A DNA stretch of 64,000 nucleotides from Adineta vaga (taxonomy: Eukaryota; Rotifera). The stretch is from assembly GCA_021613535.1 (NCBI GenBank), contig CP075495.1, positions 7,254,001-7,318,000 on the forward strand, read 5' to 3'. The notes under the pieces were generated by a model. The model searched no databases, had not been told where the DNA came from, and saw only the letters and a program-made list of their open reading frames with translations. Of the stretch, positions 36,751-48,600 are shown piece by piece. Numbering within the stretch: the first letter of the stretch is position 1; the number at the start of each line of letters is the position of its first letter. The translations under genes were made by a program, and so were the position numbers.

Positions 36751-37608
36751 TTATGTGTTCCTAATTTTTCGTAGATTTGGAGAAATGAATATTAATATCA
36801 CAGAAACGATTAACATCGAGAATGTTGCTGAAAACCATTGAAATTGAGTTGACCAAAATGGTAAATGTCCTGAAAATTGTACATATAAACCTATGCCAAA
36901 TGCAGGCATTCCAGATGCGATTAAGATTGTTAAAACTATGAATATTCGTTTTAAAATAAGAAAATCTCGACGATCATTTGCCAGTTGACGTATAGTTTTA
37001 ACTTTTGCGCTTACTTTTCGAATATAAATCATTGTATAAACATAAGAAATTGTTGTCAACGAAATAGGTATCGTATGAACAAGAGATAGACCAATAAGTA
37101 AACCACGTATATTATGTATTGCAATTTGACAATGATAATCATGTGGAAGATATTCAAATGTTTGAAGTAAAAATACTGGTATAACTTGTATAAAACTTAA
37201 AATCCATTGAAATATGATTCCATAAACATATAATCTAAATGATTGTAATGCCGGTTTTCGATACAAAACAATCCGACATAGACGATAAATAGCTTGAAGT
37301 AAATATGAATAAAAGAAACCACATCCACTAACATAAAATAAATATGCTTTTATATAACACCATTGTCCATCGAATGAAACGTTTATATATAAATGACCAT
37401 AAAGTGTATAACAATAAATATCTAATACAATAGCGCAACCAATAAACAGACTTACATACATATTGATACAAAGCATATGAGCTATTCGATCACCCTTTAC
37501 AGTAGATTTATGAAATAGCATTATAAAAGTCATAATTATACAAATTAATACTGTCAATGATGAATTTACAATTATTAACGAGTCCAAAACAATATTAATG
37601 ACATTCAT
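36751..37608 (-). CDS. intronless orphan seven-transmembrane receptor (rhodopsin-like)
   Basis: A single 285-residue frame with seven hydrophobic segments. Extracellular Cys residues before TM3 (QWCYIKAYLF) and in the second loop (HDYHCQIAI) could form the usual disulfide. TM3 ends YRLCRIVLYRKP, where the arginine of a D/ERY motif is kept in altered surroundings. TM6 has a Pro (IASGMPAFG) but no CWxP, and TM7 ends FISPNLRKI rather than NPxxY. N- and C-tails are very short. This compact, intronless, motif-poor style resembles the large lineage-expanded orphan receptor sets of rotifers (inference from general knowledge); ligand unknown. TTTCTAG lies 8 bp before the ATG, which may be a leader acceptor. 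It could be chemosensory or a peptide receptor; the sequence does not decide. Confidence 0.8.
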   Translation of the reverse strand: MNVINIVLDSLIIVNSSLTVLICIIMTFIMLFHKSTVKGDRIAHMLCINMYVSLFIGCAIVLDIYCYTLYGHLYINVSFDGQWCYIKAYLFYVSGCGFFYSYLLQAIYRLCRIVLYRKPALQSFRLYVYGIIFQWILSFIQVIPVFLLQTFEYLPHDYHCQIAIHNIRGLLIGLSLVHTIPISLTTISYVYTMIYIRKVSAKVKTIRQLANDRRDFLILKRIFIVLTILIASGMPAFGIGLYVQFSGHLPFWSTQFQWFSATFSMLIVSVILIFISPNLRKIRNT

Positions 37609-40418
37609 TGGTATGACTAGAAATGTTCGTTATTTTATGAAAATGATCAGGAAGAATATACTTTCTAGAAGATAATATTTTATGAAATCTTCATCTATGT
37701 AAGACCTATCTTTTAATTAAATTTCATTCGGGAGATAGTCTTCTAGACAAAGTTGGTATTATTTATTAAAATATACTTTATTGAATTGAAACATCTCTCA
37801 CTATGTAGATATTCTCAAAAATAAATTCTTTGACGCAGTATATTTATTAATTATTGTTTAGGAATATGCATTAAGGAGGTTAGGCCTGCAACCAGAGTCG
37901 TTCATCATTGACGCACATATGTAACTGAAAAGTCTAAACTATGCTTATATTTTACACTCATTTGTTTTTATTGATTCAAAAGAAAAATGAATATGTCAAT
38001 AATGAAATTCGAGTGCAAGCGTTTGATTATAAAACACCCAAATATGCATGTTGATCTTTTACATATAAGACCTTTATCTCGATGACGAGTGTATACAATA
38101 TCTCAAACTAGATCTTACGTTCTGTGTTTCTTTACACTAATCAAGTTTATTTTATAAAAGCTCAGGGTATGGGATGACGATGCCACATACAGCTACAGGC
38201 TCATCTATCTGCACTCAATAAAACCTTTCTATCTACTGATATGTCAAAAGAAAAGTGTAGCAATATTAACTAACTGCATAGTTGCAACTCTACGATCTCA
38301 CTATATTCATGATTCGAAGGTAATCCAGAGGATTAAAAATCTACGTCTTATGTTCCTCGAAAGTCAATCCTTTTGAAATAGTTGACACAATTCGATTAGG
38401 CTTATTCTGTAAAAACGTCATACTTCTGACAAGAAAAGGTTATTTTTATAATATAAGGCATGACGATTCAAACAGTAATTATCCATAAAATAAATTGAAA
38501 ATATATATTTAATAGTGAAATTTTCAAGTAAGTATGAAATAAACGAACAATTGAAATTTGAATCCATGCTCAAATATAATACACTTTATGAAAACAGAAT
38601 CAATAGAGTAAGAGCTCAAGTCGTTATATCTAACATATTGCTTTACACAAAAATTATTGATGAGACGATAATTGTGATTTTGTATTTAAATTCAATATCA
38701 TTGACTACGATTTTTTTACGTACATATTCTTCAAATTTAATCTTCATAGTTAAGAGTTATGTGTCTTGTAACTTATAATTATCATTTAATCAAGAACATG
38801 ATTGATAATATGAATAAAAGTACAGATCAATTCATTTATTGATGATAGTTACTAGATCGAGTAATATGTTTCTCAAAAAGCAGGCGAAGTTCTATATAAT
38901 GAACAATATGACGTCATTAATCAATTATTAATTACATACAAATATTCATGAAAGGATTTCTTTATTAGAGTATAAAATGAAATCAATGGATATGAAAAGA
39001 TATCTGTTATTAGATTAGATCTTTTTTTTTGTTCCACATTATTCTTCCTAATATATATTGAATAATAATTAAGCTAATAATATTCATTGTGGCAAACGCC
39101 AACAAAGCTTTTTGTGTAAGGAATAATTTTTAAAGATATGATTGAATAAATATGACATAAAACGATATGTAATCAATTTATTCGTATGGCAAAGTCGTCA
39201 TAGAACAATTATATGTAGAAAAACAATAGATAGGCATTAAATAGCAAGTTAACTTTCTCGTTGTCTCAAACATGAATATTTAATATAATGTTACGTAAAA
39301 TGCCTGTAAGTAAATAATATTATCTATTTAGCTAGATTCATATCTTCGATTTCGTATTTACACTTCACCTTATGATATGATAAAATTTAAAAATAACATG
39401 GCGCGATATTAAACTAACACAATATTTAAAAGTACGAAAGTTAAAGTTGATTCATATTAAATGTCCTTAATGGTTCTCGATACTGATTTTGTTTTAGTTT
39501 TCTATTGTCAATAGAGTCTGCTTATATATGTATCTCTGTATGAGAATAAGTTTATGTAGTTCTCTTTCCTTTTCTTTGTCTGTTTATTGAGCTGGTTTTT
39601 GGTTTAAGTTGGACTGTCACATGAGTTCTCTTCTAACCAATAAAGACTCTCGAATGATTTATTACTTCGTATGGTAGTGACTAACTAGAACGAGCAAGAC
39701 GCAGGAAAGAAAATAGTATCTTATTTTTCAATTGGATGAACGAAGGTCTGGATGGAATGGAGGAGTTGAATGAGACTTAATGGAAAGATTTTCATCTTTT
39801 TCTCCCTCTATATAAATATACACAATAAATAAATTGGTTATAGCTTGTTGTTGTTTTTTTCTCAATCAAACCATTGCTTTTACTGAGGGAAGGCGTGAAA
39901 AATAAGCAGAACGAGTTTATAAGAATACTGTCGTCATCATTATCAATTAAAATATTTTTGTTTTGGCACCAGCTTACTCAAAAATAACAATAGTATAGTT
40001 CTCCTAATATTTTTCTATTTATGAGATGTAGATTATTGCAATTGATTTTATAGTAATTAAAATATCATTCGTCGTACATGATACAATTAGGTTATAAGTT
40101 TTTGGGATTAATTTGTTGTTCCTTCCAAATAACGTTTATTGTACTTCAAGAAAGATGTCACTTTATCGATGTATTTATGTGGTTTCTTTTGACAAAAAGA
40201 CTAATATTTACTTTTATTTTTCTTTTCCAAAATAATATTTGTAATCGCATCATTTTACTCGCTTTTTCTCTAACTGACACGTATAACAATTTTCTTTCTG
40301 TTTTAGGTACTTGTTGATAAGGTTGTTTATCAAACCTATCTTATAGCCATCGATAATCTTCTCACTAATTGAGATCTTTGTTGCATTATCATCAAATTTA
40401 GATAAATAGACTTTTGTT
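37609..40418. other. 2.8 kb spacer between divergent GPCR and desaturase
   Basis: Very AT-rich, with no credible exon. The hydrophobic open frame at 40078-40317 has no homology signal and sits where a 5'UTR intron of the desaturase would be: TTTCTGTTTTAG ends at 40307, about 110 bp before the desaturase ATG. Confidence 0.5.
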
Positions 40419-41657
40419 ATGGCTCCAAATGGTGAAACCAATCATGAAATTCTGCCACCTGCCCTTTCCGATCCATCTTCATATATAAATAATAGTGATC
40501 GTTTACATTTATGTATTAATGGACAATGGTATGATCTAACTCAATGGCAAAATATACATCCAGGTGGTACAGAAATACTTCAACATTTAAATGGAAAAGA
40601 TGCAACAGATGCATTCTATTCTTTACATAGTGAAGAGGCTATCAAACGATTATCATATTTAAAACCATGTTCATCTGCACATGTTCAATATACATTACCA
40701 TATATAGAACCAACTGATATCACAGTATCATTCCGAAAATTACGAGAAAAATTAATCAAGGAAGGATATTTTAAACGATCAGTATTTTGGGAATTATTTT
40801 ATCATATGTCCGTTTATGTTTTATGTTTACTTGGCACATTTTGTTATTTTTATTGGGGTTTAAAATTTCTAGCTATTCTTTTGATTGGATTTGGTATGCA
40901 ACAAGCTGGTTGGATTGGACATGATTATGCACATGGAAGAGGATCATGGATGCGACGATTATGTCAAACATTATCTGGTTTTGTTAATGCATTTAGTCCA
41001 ACTTGGTGGTCACAAAAACATAATACACATCATGTCTATACGAATAATCTTGGCATTGATACAGATGTAGCTAATGATCCAATATTTCATTTATTTTTTC
41101 CTTCAAAAGATAAAGATGTTTGGTTTCGATCTTATCAACATTTATATTTTGTTCCTGTTTATTCCTTACTATATTTAAGTTGGCGATCACAATCTATTCA
41201 ATATTCATTTCGTACAGGAAATTATAATGAATTGGTTTTAATGTTGCCAAGTTACATATGGCTTTATACACTTGGTTGGCAAGTTGCTCTTGGCTCTATA
41301 CTTCTTGGTGGTTTTCTCGTCGCTGCTATCGTTACAGCAACGCATCAGAGTGAAGAAATGCTTAGTGATTCTGATCATTCATTTGTTGAAACACAATTTT
41401 TAACAACATGCGATGCTCGATGTGACAATTTTTTTATGGAATGGTTATGGGGTGGAATGCAATATCAACTTGAACATCATCTATTTCCCACAATGCCCAA
41501 ATATAATTATGCACGCTTGCGACCAATTGTTAGACAATGGGCGAAAGAAAATGGCATTGAATATAGATGTGAAAGTGTTTGGTCAATTTGGTATCGAAAT
41601 TATCAAACGTTAAAATATTTTTCCAATACAAATAATGACAGTAAAAACGTATTTTAG
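40419..41657 (+). CDS. cytochrome b5-fused front-end fatty acid desaturase
   Basis: A single exon of 412 codons. An N-terminal cytochrome b5 domain carries the heme motif HPGG (47-50). The desaturase domain has three histidine boxes: HDYAH (168-172), HNTHH (201-205) and QLEHH (350-354). The Gln at the start of the third box is the hallmark of front-end (delta-4/5/6/8) desaturases. Membrane segments lie at about 127-165 and 270-305. It would introduce a double bond between an existing one and the carboxyl end of a polyunsaturated acyl chain in the ER, using electrons passed through its own b5 domain. Regiospecificity cannot be read from sequence. Length is slightly below the usual ~440. The lack of introns, unlike most neighbours, could reflect retroposition or horizontal origin, but intronless genes also occur nearby (the orphan GPCR). 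Confidence 0.93.
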   Translation: MAPNGETNHEILPPALSDPSSYINNSDRLHLCINGQWYDLTQWQNIHPGGTEILQHLNGKDATDAFYSLHSEEAIKRLSYLKPCSSAHVQYTLPYIEPTDITVSFRKLREKLIKEGYFKRSVFWELFYHMSVYVLCLLGTFCYFYWGLKFLAILLIGFGMQQAGWIGHDYAHGRGSWMRRLCQTLSGFVNAFSPTWWSQKHNTHHVYTNNLGIDTDVANDPIFHLFFPSKDKDVWFRSYQHLYFVPVYSLLYLSWRSQSIQYSFRTGNYNELVLMLPSYIWLYTLGWQVALGSILLGGFLVAAIVTATHQSEEMLSDSDHSFVETQFLTTCDARCDNFFMEWLWGGMQYQLEHHLFPTMPKYNYARLRPIVRQWAKENGIEYRCESVWSIWYRNYQTLKYFSNTNNDSKNVF

Positions 41658-42561
41658 GCAAACAAAAAAAGCTTCAGGTCTTTTTTTCTTTGAATGAAAA
41701 ATCACTTTGTATTTCTTGCGTAACACCGTTGTATTACTTCACTCTCATTAAACAGTTCAAAATAAAATTAATCATGAGCAATTAACTATAAATTGCAGTG
41801 ATATAAATAAGAATCTTTCAGTTACAAGTAAAATTAATTCAATGATCCAAGCAATCATTGAATGAAATATATGAACACAATAGAATTATTATGAGACTTT
41901 TGGAAGAACAAAAACCGCTATTCTCAGACAAACATCGTCACCCTCGAACACTATCGTTTCAGTTGTCAGACGAGAAGCTATAGGATTACTGCAAAGGTTT
42001 CTATCTTCAATAAGTGTAACATACAAAATATTATTTTTTAATCAAGTCGAAAAAAAGACTTCTAATTACCATTGTATGTTAGCGTCGTATTTTGATATAG
42101 TGTTACCATGTGACTTTCTATTACAGATATTTAAATCGTTTTTTTTTTGAAATAATAAGAAAATATCTACAACTAGTGTCGAGTTCATCTATACTTCATA
42201 CACTTCACTTGAAGTATTTTTTATGTTAAACGAAGAAGATTATTTCAAAAATTCATAAATACATTTTAATGTATTTTCTTTTAATATGTAATTATTTTTT
42301 GATCGAATGTGAGTCACGTCATAATCCTAGAATAATTAGATACTGATTAAAAACAAGTATGTGAATGCAATACACATACGTTTCATTTGGTAGAGTTACC
42401 AGAAATTCTTTAGGTATGATGACATCTTCTTCAATATTAAGTTTTAATCTTAATCGTATCGAATCAAATTCTGAATATGGTTTTCCAAGAATACCAACGC
42501 TAGAGATAGGATTGTCCGTTTTATCATTGAACTTTGTTGTTATTATTATTATTATTATTAT
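41658..42561. other. 3'-3' spacer desaturase/PPP1R36-like
   Basis: Holds both 3'UTRs of a convergent pair. An ATT microsatellite lies at about 42539-42561, next to the PPP1R36-like stop codon. No supported coding sequence: the plus-strand frame 42365-42604 overlaps that 3' end and is a shadow. Confidence 0.5.
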
Positions 42562-44302
42562 TTACTTTTGCATCAATTCAAATTGTATCGTCGGTAATAT
42601 ATAGTTTTTTTTGTTCAATCTAAATATAGAATGTATCAAGAGTTGATAAGAAATTGAATAAATATACATTCGAGAATCATCCAGTGGATTACTTGGTGGT
42701 GGTAAAGTAAATGAATGTCGATAAGATGATGGACTATAAAACGATTTAATTAATAAATTTCGTTCATTTTTCAGTAGAATTTACCTTATTAATTGTTTCA
42801 TGGCAAATCTTTCACTTTCGTTTCTATTCGATTGCTCATTTATCTTATTATCTTCTGAATAGATTTAAATGATTTGAGATATTTATTAGGAATGAATGCT
42901 ACTCTTTAATTGTTTAACTAAAATATCGTGAAGATGATTTTGATGATAGTATGGTGATTGTTTATCGAACTCTCTTGCATATAAATCAACTTCTGCTGTT
43001 GGTATCTTGATTAATTCAACATCACCACCGGCTCGAAATAATCTTTTAAAAATATTCTATTGAATTATTCTATATATAAAATCTTAATATCTACCGAGCT
43101 AATTCCATTCGAATTAAAGTAAAGTTTTCTCGATAAAATGTAATCCAAATGAAATAAGTTGAAAAAATGAAAAGAGATTCATGGATTGTTCGATCAATAT
43201 TTGCACATGAATAAAAAAGACTAATGAAGTTTTTAGAGAGGTTATTTCACTATCAAACTAACTTACTCGCCACTACGCATATGATGAAAATCTTTAAGAT
43301 CGATACCTAACAATAGAGTAGCATATTTACAACCAAGTTCACGCAATGATACAAGTAAATGTGCATATGCTTGAGAAATTCGATATTTTTCTCTTTGTGA
43401 TCGATCTCTTAAGAAATTAAATAGTAAATTCATTATATTCAAACAGATTCTTACATATGTTTTTCAATATTTGGTGAAGCATTATTTGTTATTTCAAAAA
43501 ACCAATGGAAATAATTCAATAGATATAAAAAATATTCATTCACTTGAGGAGTTCTATTAAAATTCAAACAATATATCTTGGTTCTGTTTTTGCTGGAATA
43601 TTTCTTACCTTAAATATTCTTCAAATTCAATCGGTATATAGAATATTTCGCTCATAACATTAAGTGATGCTCCTAAAATACAAAAACTTCTTGTTCATAA
43701 TTGATATGTTTTATCTTCTATACGAAATAAATTTCGAAGTAATCCTTTTCTACTATATCATGTCGTAAGATATCTAGTTTCTTATCGACTTATGAAACTC
43801 TACTTGTAGTCATAAGTATCGAGCTAATAATCATTTGATATGGGTAATCTTCTGAAATCAGAATAGCCTAGAACTTCTTGATTGCTTCGGAATATTTTGA
43901 TGAAAGATGAAAACAAACTAACGGATCACGTCAACCAAAGTAATTTTGTTATTATCTTTGGTTTTAATAATACGTTCTAATGGTCGATATTGCCGTCGAT
44001 TAATAGGTAAACCAGTTCGTAGATCAATCTTCAATAATTCATTAGATTGAACTTGTTTCTCTTTGGATATGTCACGTCGCCTTGAAGCATAGTTCGTTTC
44101 GTGATAAGACTATTCAATTTCTTTCTTTTCTTTCATACCTTTCATAAACAAGTTCTTTTTTCTTTTCATCCCATATCCATCTACCATCAATCGGAATAGA
44201 CAATAACTAGTCATCAATATCTTTAATTCTCATCTTAATTAATCAATCACTTACTGAATTCGTTGTACATATTTCTACCGTTTCATCTGAATTTCGAATC
44301 AT
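42562..44302 (-). CDS. PPP1R36: PPP1R36-like protein, ten small exons
   Basis: Ten exons join in phase: 44255-44302, 44139-44206, 43923-44080, 43609-43672, 43455-43553, 43267-43407, 43095-43220, 42903-43042, 42785-42854 and 42562-42733, giving 361 residues. Most are too small to appear as long open frames. The order of blocks fits protein phosphatase 1 regulatory subunit 36: DGRWIWDEKKKELVYERR, NKITLVDVIRASLNVMSEIF, PIEFEEYLRTP, YLLNYFHWFFEIT, REKYRISQAYAHLLVSLREL, YATLLLGIDLKDFHHM, FIFSTYFIWITFYRENFTLI, RMELARLFRAGG. The family is implicated in PP1 regulation and testis/autophagy in mammals; its role here is unknown. The C-terminus is Ser/Pro-rich. The start is uncertain: I used the ATG at 44300-44302, but the frame stays open to an ATG at 44473 through a TA-repeat. 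Another 47-bp intron may lie in the last exon (about 42626-42673), leaving the frame unchanged. Confidence 0.75.
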
Positions 44303-44560
44303 AACAAATAAGAATCTTTTTTTTGCTTTGCCAAAGGCGCTTATATGATCTATTAAAGTTTTCTTTTCTTTATGTATAAATAAAAAGCAGTTAGTGGTAA
44401 ATCTTGTATATATATTTATATATATACAGCCACACTCACACACATACAATATTATACGAAGAAACACACGCATTTAACACCGAGACATTCGACAAAAAAA
44501 CATTTGGTATTTTTTTTTACATCACTGTTAGTTTTCTTTTTAAAACAATCTCATAAAGTG

Positions 44561-45601
44561 TCAATATTGCACATCGATAATTTCTTCATGATCATCATCT
44601 TCATGTGATGACATTTCTTCGATAATTTCTTCGCTACTTGTACTACTACAATTGCTTCTTATGGTTGTTTCTAAAAGTTCCGTTGATTGATGTTCATTAA
44701 TTAATGTAGCGGATGATGATGACGTTGATGATGGTGAAATTTCATGAGTTTTTGAATGTTTTGATAAATGATCCGAACGCATAAAGCGTTTGCCACATTT
44801 TGGACATGCAAAACGTTTCTCACCAGTATGTGTACGTAAATGACGTTGTAATTCGTCTGAACGAGTAAATGCTTTGCCACAAAATAACCAATGACAACGA
44901 AATGGACGTTCACCAGCATGCCAACGAAGATGAGCTTTTAAATGTGAGGTTTTACCGTAGATTTTTTTACATATATGACATATATGTTGACGTTTAGATG
45001 TTGAAGAATCATTTAACATCGATGAAGGTTGATTTATACAATTGGGACAACGACAACGTTTGCAGCGTCGTGTGATAGAACCAAATAAACTTGATGAATG
45101 TTCATTGACACTCCACCATTTATCCGATGATTGTTTTGATGAGTCTTTACGTGACGAAATCATGGATGATGTTGAAGGTGATGGTATTAATGAAGGTACT
45201 CGAAATGGTAAGGAAATTGATGCTGATGATGCTGATGAAGGTGGTGGTGGTGGAGAATTTGAACTTGATGAACTTGAATTCAAAGAAGTTGATGGTGAAC
45301 TTGAAGGTGAATTTGATGTTGAAAGTATTGCAGCAAGTGAATGAGGATGAATTGATGTTGAAGCAGAAGGTAACGGCGGTAGTGGTGGTGGTGGAAATGT
45401 TGAAAGAAAATCAATTGTATTTAGAGGAAAACGTGCTTGTAACAATTGTAATGCTTTATGTCGAATAATAGCTTCTGTATGGAAACGATCCAAAGATGAC
45501 CATGAAAATGGTATTGGTAATGGTAATTGTTTTTCTGTTTTAGTCGTAGAAATCGAACGAGGATTCAAAGGTATAGGTCGAGCAATTGTTGGATGAGTCA
45601 T
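44561..45601 (-). CDS. Sp-family (buttonhead-box) zinc-finger transcription factor
   Basis: One coding exon of 346 codons. After a Ser/Pro-rich activation-type region comes the buttonhead box [15 protein letters not shown] (CxCPNC, diagnostic of Sp rather than KLF). Three C2H2 fingers follow with canonical linkers: [39 protein letters not shown] and [18 protein letters not shown]. The base-contacting sets KHA, RER and RHK (read from HLKAH, DELQR, DHLSK) are those that bind GC/GT boxes. Finger 1 has CHIC (C-x2-C) instead of the Sp C-x4-C spacing. The best guess is the Sp5 or Sp6-9 (buttonhead) branch, which acts in limb/appendage, neural and Wnt-responsive programmes; a firm subfamily needs a tree. 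The C-tail is Ser-rich then acidic ([11 protein letters not shown]). TTTATTTCTAG ends 18 bp before the ATG, and a 4.9 kb gene-free region lies upstream. Confidence 0.92.
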   Translation of the reverse strand: MTHPTIARPIPLNPRSISTTKTEKQLPLPIPFSWSSLDRFHTEAIIRHKALQLLQARFPLNTIDFLSTFPPPPLPPLPSASTSIHPHSLAAILSTSNSPSSSPSTSLNSSSSSSNSPPPPPSSASSASISLPFRVPSLIPSPSTSSMISSRKDSSKQSSDKWWSVNEHSSSLFGSITRRCKRCRCPNCINQPSSMLNDSSTSKRQHICHICKKIYGKTSHLKAHLRWHAGERPFRCHWLFCGKAFTRSDELQRHLRTHTGEKRFACPKCGKRFMRSDHLSKHSKTHEISPSSTSSSSATLINEHQSTELLETTIRSNCSSTSSEEIIEEMSSHEDDDHEEIIDVQY

Positions 45602-48600
45602 TGTATTATTTAACCGATCCTAGAAATAAAAGAAAAATAAATAAATCAATCATTTGAGATATCGATTTTATTTGTTCATTTATTAGACTAAAAATGAAAC
45701 AAATCGGAAATGGTAATAAGAAAATGTCTTATTTTGTCTATCAATCACGCGCATACGACCGCCTTTTTCTGAAGTTTCACCTCCGAAGAAAAAATATGTG
45801 TGTATGAATGCATATATATATATATACGGTCTCACGCGTTGATTCTTTAAGTGGCTCGTCAGTGCCAACGAGCCGAAAAAAAAGGATAGTGGGTGGGAAG
45901 AAAAAGATCAAAAGCAGACCAAAAATGCTGAATATATATATATATATACATATATCTAAGCTAATTTAGCTTGAACTAGAGCAGCACGTGTGCTTGTGTA
46001 TATGTATGGCTTGTTGTTTTGGCTCATTATTCTATGCCGACATACTCCACTGTGATAATCTGTCGGCAAGTGGTCTAAGTTGCTACTGCTTCTTATTTTT
46101 TCGTTTTTTTTTTGAAGATGAGAAGTGGTGGATTCGGGTTAGTATCAACTTAATTGGACAATGAGAGAAGTGAGAGGCGGGCGGCTCACATGTTTATGCG
46201 TCACAATGTGATAAAGTAGCGGTGCATATACAATTGATGATTAGTATGCAAATCGAAGGAACCTTCAAGCTATAACTGACCGTTTGTTTGATCACACTGA
46301 TGATTGAGAGCAGACGGAAGTCTTATGGCCTAAGGAATGATTTTTAAATAGATTCTTCTTTTTCTTTTTTAAAAGGATCATTCAGTTGAAATTATCAGAT
46401 AACGTAGTCATAACTCATCAAGATGTAAGCAGAAAGAACTGTTCTTTGAAAACTTACCATAATCAGATTTGTAGATGAGGAAGACAGGTTGTTTGTCGGA
46501 ATGAGAAATGGATGAGCCAGAAGGACCATTCTATTTTGTCTCTAATTCGATTGAATGTAACATACACATATTCTCACTCTAGTCGATATTTCTCTTCTCT
46601 CTTTCTCGCTCTCTTTCGCCTTTTCAACTATTTTTTTAAGCAACGTATCTATCTTTAACTCCGCCTTTAACACCATGTACAGAAGAAAGACGAGATGTCA
46701 ATTTCTTTTTCCCATTTTCTCTTTCTCTCTCTCTCCCTCTTTCTTCTTTTATATATTTACAAGCAGAGAGATGTTGTTTGATTACTCGTTTGTTCGTTCC
46801 TTCTCTCTTTCTTTCTCTTCCATGAATATACCGCCTTTCTTCTTCAACATTGGTGTTCATCATCCTCCGGGTGTTGTTCGTATTGGTTGTTAAGATAGAT
46901 AGACACGGATATTAGCCAATGAAAAAATAAGTCGTAGAAGGAAGAAAGAAAGAAAGAGAATACAATTTTGTACTTTCGCTCTCGTTTAATTTAGAGAAGA
47001 AAACAAAAACTTCGTGCAAAAGAATGGGCGGTGTCGATCAAAGGAAACAAAGACTTAATCTCAAGCCGATCCCTTTTCTTTGAGTTATCCGGTATGTTGT
47101 TGATTCAAATAATCAGTCGTCGTCGTCGTCGTCATCACTACTACCACTATCATCAACATAGAGATTATCATTGTGTCTATATCAATAGAAGTTTAGGTGA
47201 AAAAGTAATTGAATTAATCAATATCGTGATATAGAATGAACGATGAAAACAGACAGAATAGAATAGGAAAAAAAAACTGTTCCATATAAACATTGAAGTA
47301 ATTTGTTGTACTTATTTCTATTTCTTCTCTTATTTCTTTGACGCGCGTTAATGCACTTGAAAAAGTTCAAACAAGAATAGCGACGCACAAATAAACGTAT
47401 ATATGAAGTGCCAACAGCTATTTTGCTTCTTTCGTTCCATAGACGTCAAAATGTTCAGATTAGATTGAAAGGCGCATATTACACGCGTACTACTCTCTCT
47501 TTCTTCTTCGTGATGAATGAGTGAATACTAGTAAGTAGTCGATTTCAAAGACGAACAAACATAAACAATCGACAATTGAGTGTGAAATCGCGCACACACG
47601 AGTACTGAGCCAGTAACATTAGCGTCTATAATCATTGAAAAATCAATAATTTATATCGAGATCGACGACATAAAAAAAATCAACGTGTCGTTGATGGGTG
47701 GTGTCACTTGCATGTCACATTTAAAAGTGAAAACGGATGGTCGGTATTGGTTTGATCTTCAAAAGAATCTATTTGACACATATGTTGTGAATGCAGACAT
47801 AGGCATACATTTAAAAATTAGACCGATCTTCTTTCTCTATTGATATTTATTACTTGCTTGCACATTTTCGTCAAGCTTATTATCATCATCATCACCTCTA
47901 TTGTGTTCATGCATGCAAGCACACGTGCGAGCATTTTTTTTCTTTCTTCTGTTCAAACGGAAAACGACACCGTATGTCGATTAGAATGTGTATATAGAAT
48001 CTTAGAGTAATCATAATTATCGCATTATTTTTTTTTCAAAAGTCGGTCCACTTTGAAGATTGAAATAGGAAGAGATGAATAGCCACACCCTAATTCTCAT
48101 TTAGTCCATCTCTTTAAAGTCATATGACTGATTTTGAAACGTAAGCACGCATGTATAGATGAGGTGGGAAATGACCTTTTTTCCTTACTCAAGAGACTTT
48201 ATTTGGATCAGAAAGAATCGAAGAGATAGCGGGTAAAAAATATATAGAAATGTTGCTTTCTACTTAGAATAAGATTGTTCTTGAGAAAACGGAAATTTAA
48301 TCGTGCTTGAGAAGATTCCAAATGCATTTAACAAAAAAACTGATGTGCTTGGTATACGTGCTGTTTCGATGTCAAACAAAGAAGTTCGTTGATTAGTTCA
48401 TTTGCCCTGCCCTCATCATCATCGCAGTTAGTTTGTCTATTTATCTATTTAACTATCTATCTGTCTCTATTTATTCTGCATGAATCAAAGTTTTTTCTTC
48501 TTCATTGTCGGTTAAATCATTATGATCAATAGAGTTTGTTTCATCAAGCAGCAGGAGGTCTGATATACATCACACGTCTTGTCTCACTCCCACTTGTCTG

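Noticed and set aside
40078-40317. 79-codon hydrophobic frame upstream of the desaturase
   Set aside because: Low-complexity hydrophobic content, no start context, and it overlaps a likely 5'UTR intron.
45042-45468. Two long plus-strand frames rich in Asp/Glu/Gly or Leu/Met
   Set aside because: They lie antisense to the Ser/Pro-rich region of the Sp gene; the bias simply mirrors its codon use.
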